DNA of 14,223 nt from Betaproteobacteria bacterium (GTDB lineage Bacteria; Pseudomonadota; Gammaproteobacteria; Burkholderiales; SG8-39). Location: contig SHXF01000110.1 of the NCBI GenBank assembly GCA_009693435.1, positions 1-14,223 of the forward strand. Reading direction: 5' to 3'. Within the stretch, counting starts at the first letter, position 1, and every line of letters starts with the position of its first letter. The notes beneath the pieces are model-generated. The model did not search any database and was not told the origin of the DNA. It saw nothing but the letters and a program-made list of their open reading frames with translations. Below, in pieces: positions 13,945 through 14,223 of this stretch. Made by a program: the position numbers and the translations under genes.

Positions 13945-13975
13945 TTGATCAAATGTTGGATTAGCGCCGTATAAT
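13945..13975 (+). promoter_or_regulatory. Candidate promoter for the gene interrupted at the right end
   Basis: -10 TATAAT (13970-13975) is perfect. The best -35 is TTGATC (13945-13950) with a long 19-bp spacer. Transcription would start near 13982, about 34 nt before the GTG at 14016. Confidence 0.45.
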
Positions 13976-14015
13976 CATGGGCTTTGGCAGGCAGGCGGTA
14001 TAGGAAAGCGCCCTC

Positions 14016-14077
14016 GTGGTGACTTCAAAAAAGGCACGGAAACACCGCTACGTGAATAAACTCCGCATTGCACTTCT
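14016..14077 (+). pseudogene. 5' end of an unidentified gene interrupted by the right terminal repeat
   Basis: GTG at 14016 has AGGAAAG 7 nt upstream and a TATAAT promoter before it. It encodes about 20 residues: a basic start (KKARKHRYVNK) followed by a hydrophobic turn (LRIALL), as in a cytoplasmic tail before a membrane segment. At 14078 the terminal repeat begins and the original sequence ends; the frame runs on into the repeat and stops at TGA 14151-14153. A divergent membrane protein gene next to trxB would fit ftsK, which I recall near trxB in related genomes, but 20 residues cannot establish this. Confidence 0.45.
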
Positions 14078-14223
14078 CCTGAGAGGCTGTGATTTTTTCA
14101 ATTTTAGCAGTTGGCATTTGAGCACAGAGGTGATTCACTCCACTGCGGAATGAAATATGCGATAGGCATGAAATTACTCGCTACCGACCGTTTATTTGAC
14201 GATTTCTCTGCTTTTTCTACCTT
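14078..14223 (+). mobile_element. Right terminal repeat; probable inner end of a second IS copy
   Basis: This is the exact inverted copy of 2-147. It begins CCTGAGAGGCTGTG directly after the interrupted coding sequence and ends at the window edge. Its position inside what looks like a gene supports an inserted element and not an intrinsic terminal structure. The neighbouring bases of the two copies differ (ACTTCT on this side, GAAGGA on the other), so no shared target duplication is seen between them. Confidence 0.55.
14150..14223 (+). CDS. N-terminal fragment of a possible transposase (runs off the right edge)
   Basis: This is identical to the left-end fragment: ATG at 14150, MKYAIGMKLLATDRLFDDF, open to the last base. 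The reservations are the same: family not recognised, start uncertain, ribosome binding site distant. Two identical outward fragments are what would be seen if the contig stopped in two copies of one multicopy element. Confidence 0.3.
   Translation, partial: MKYAIGMKLLATDRLFDDFSAFST

Overview
The window looks like a complete contig from a high-GC betaproteobacterium, most likely Burkholderiales. The evidence is three Bug/TctC-type periplasmic receptors, a 2,5-dihydroxypyridine catabolic operon close to those of Pseudomonas and Bordetella, and a trxB-smr neighbourhood that I recall as common in this class. A perfect 146-bp inverted repeat sits at the two extreme ends (2-147 and 14078-14223). 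Each copy opens an outward-reading frame that runs off the window, so both ends probably stop inside two oppositely oriented copies of one insertion sequence.

Left part (148-5117), mixed accessory DNA. A G-rich tandem tract and a long perfect hairpin (240-345) precede a minus-strand toxin-antitoxin pair: a Phd/YefM-like antitoxin followed by a zeta-like P-loop kinase, with a well-defined promoter and probable operator. A gene-free stretch with a REP-like hairpin follows (1578-1677). Next come a J-domain/membrane/glutaredoxin fusion protein with an internal 84-bp tandem duplication, a two-CBS-domain protein, an orphan strong intrinsic terminator on the plus strand, and one plus-strand Bug receptor. 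A hicA-hicB module ends this part.

Central part (5204-10302), a compact minus-strand operon. Transcription order is nicX (2,5-dihydroxypyridine 5,6-dioxygenase), an FAD aromatic hydroxylase, two Bug receptors, and nicD (N-formylmaleamate deformylase). nicX/hydroxylase and the second Bug/nicD overlap by 8-11 nt. The proposed logic is: receptors capture a pyridine carboxylate, the hydroxylase makes 2,5-dihydroxypyridine (perhaps with decarboxylation), NicX opens the ring to N-formylmaleamate, and NicD removes formate. The amidase that would follow (NicF) and maleate isomerase are not in the window. The hydroxylase does not look like classical NicC, so the entry substrate is uncertain.

Right part (10377-14223). 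A second copy of the long hairpin repeat is followed by a Uma2-family nuclease-like gene, and by an intact mntA antitoxin overlapping a hepT toxin that keeps only about 20 codons. An smr gene is fused in frame to the C-terminal part of an IS4-family transposase, leaving a chimeric ORF. After it come an intact trxB and a divergent gene whose first ~20 codons are cut by the right terminal repeat. Three toxin-antitoxin modules (one broken), IS remnants and dispersed repeats mark a rearranged region next to core genes. No tRNA, rRNA or CRISPR array was seen.
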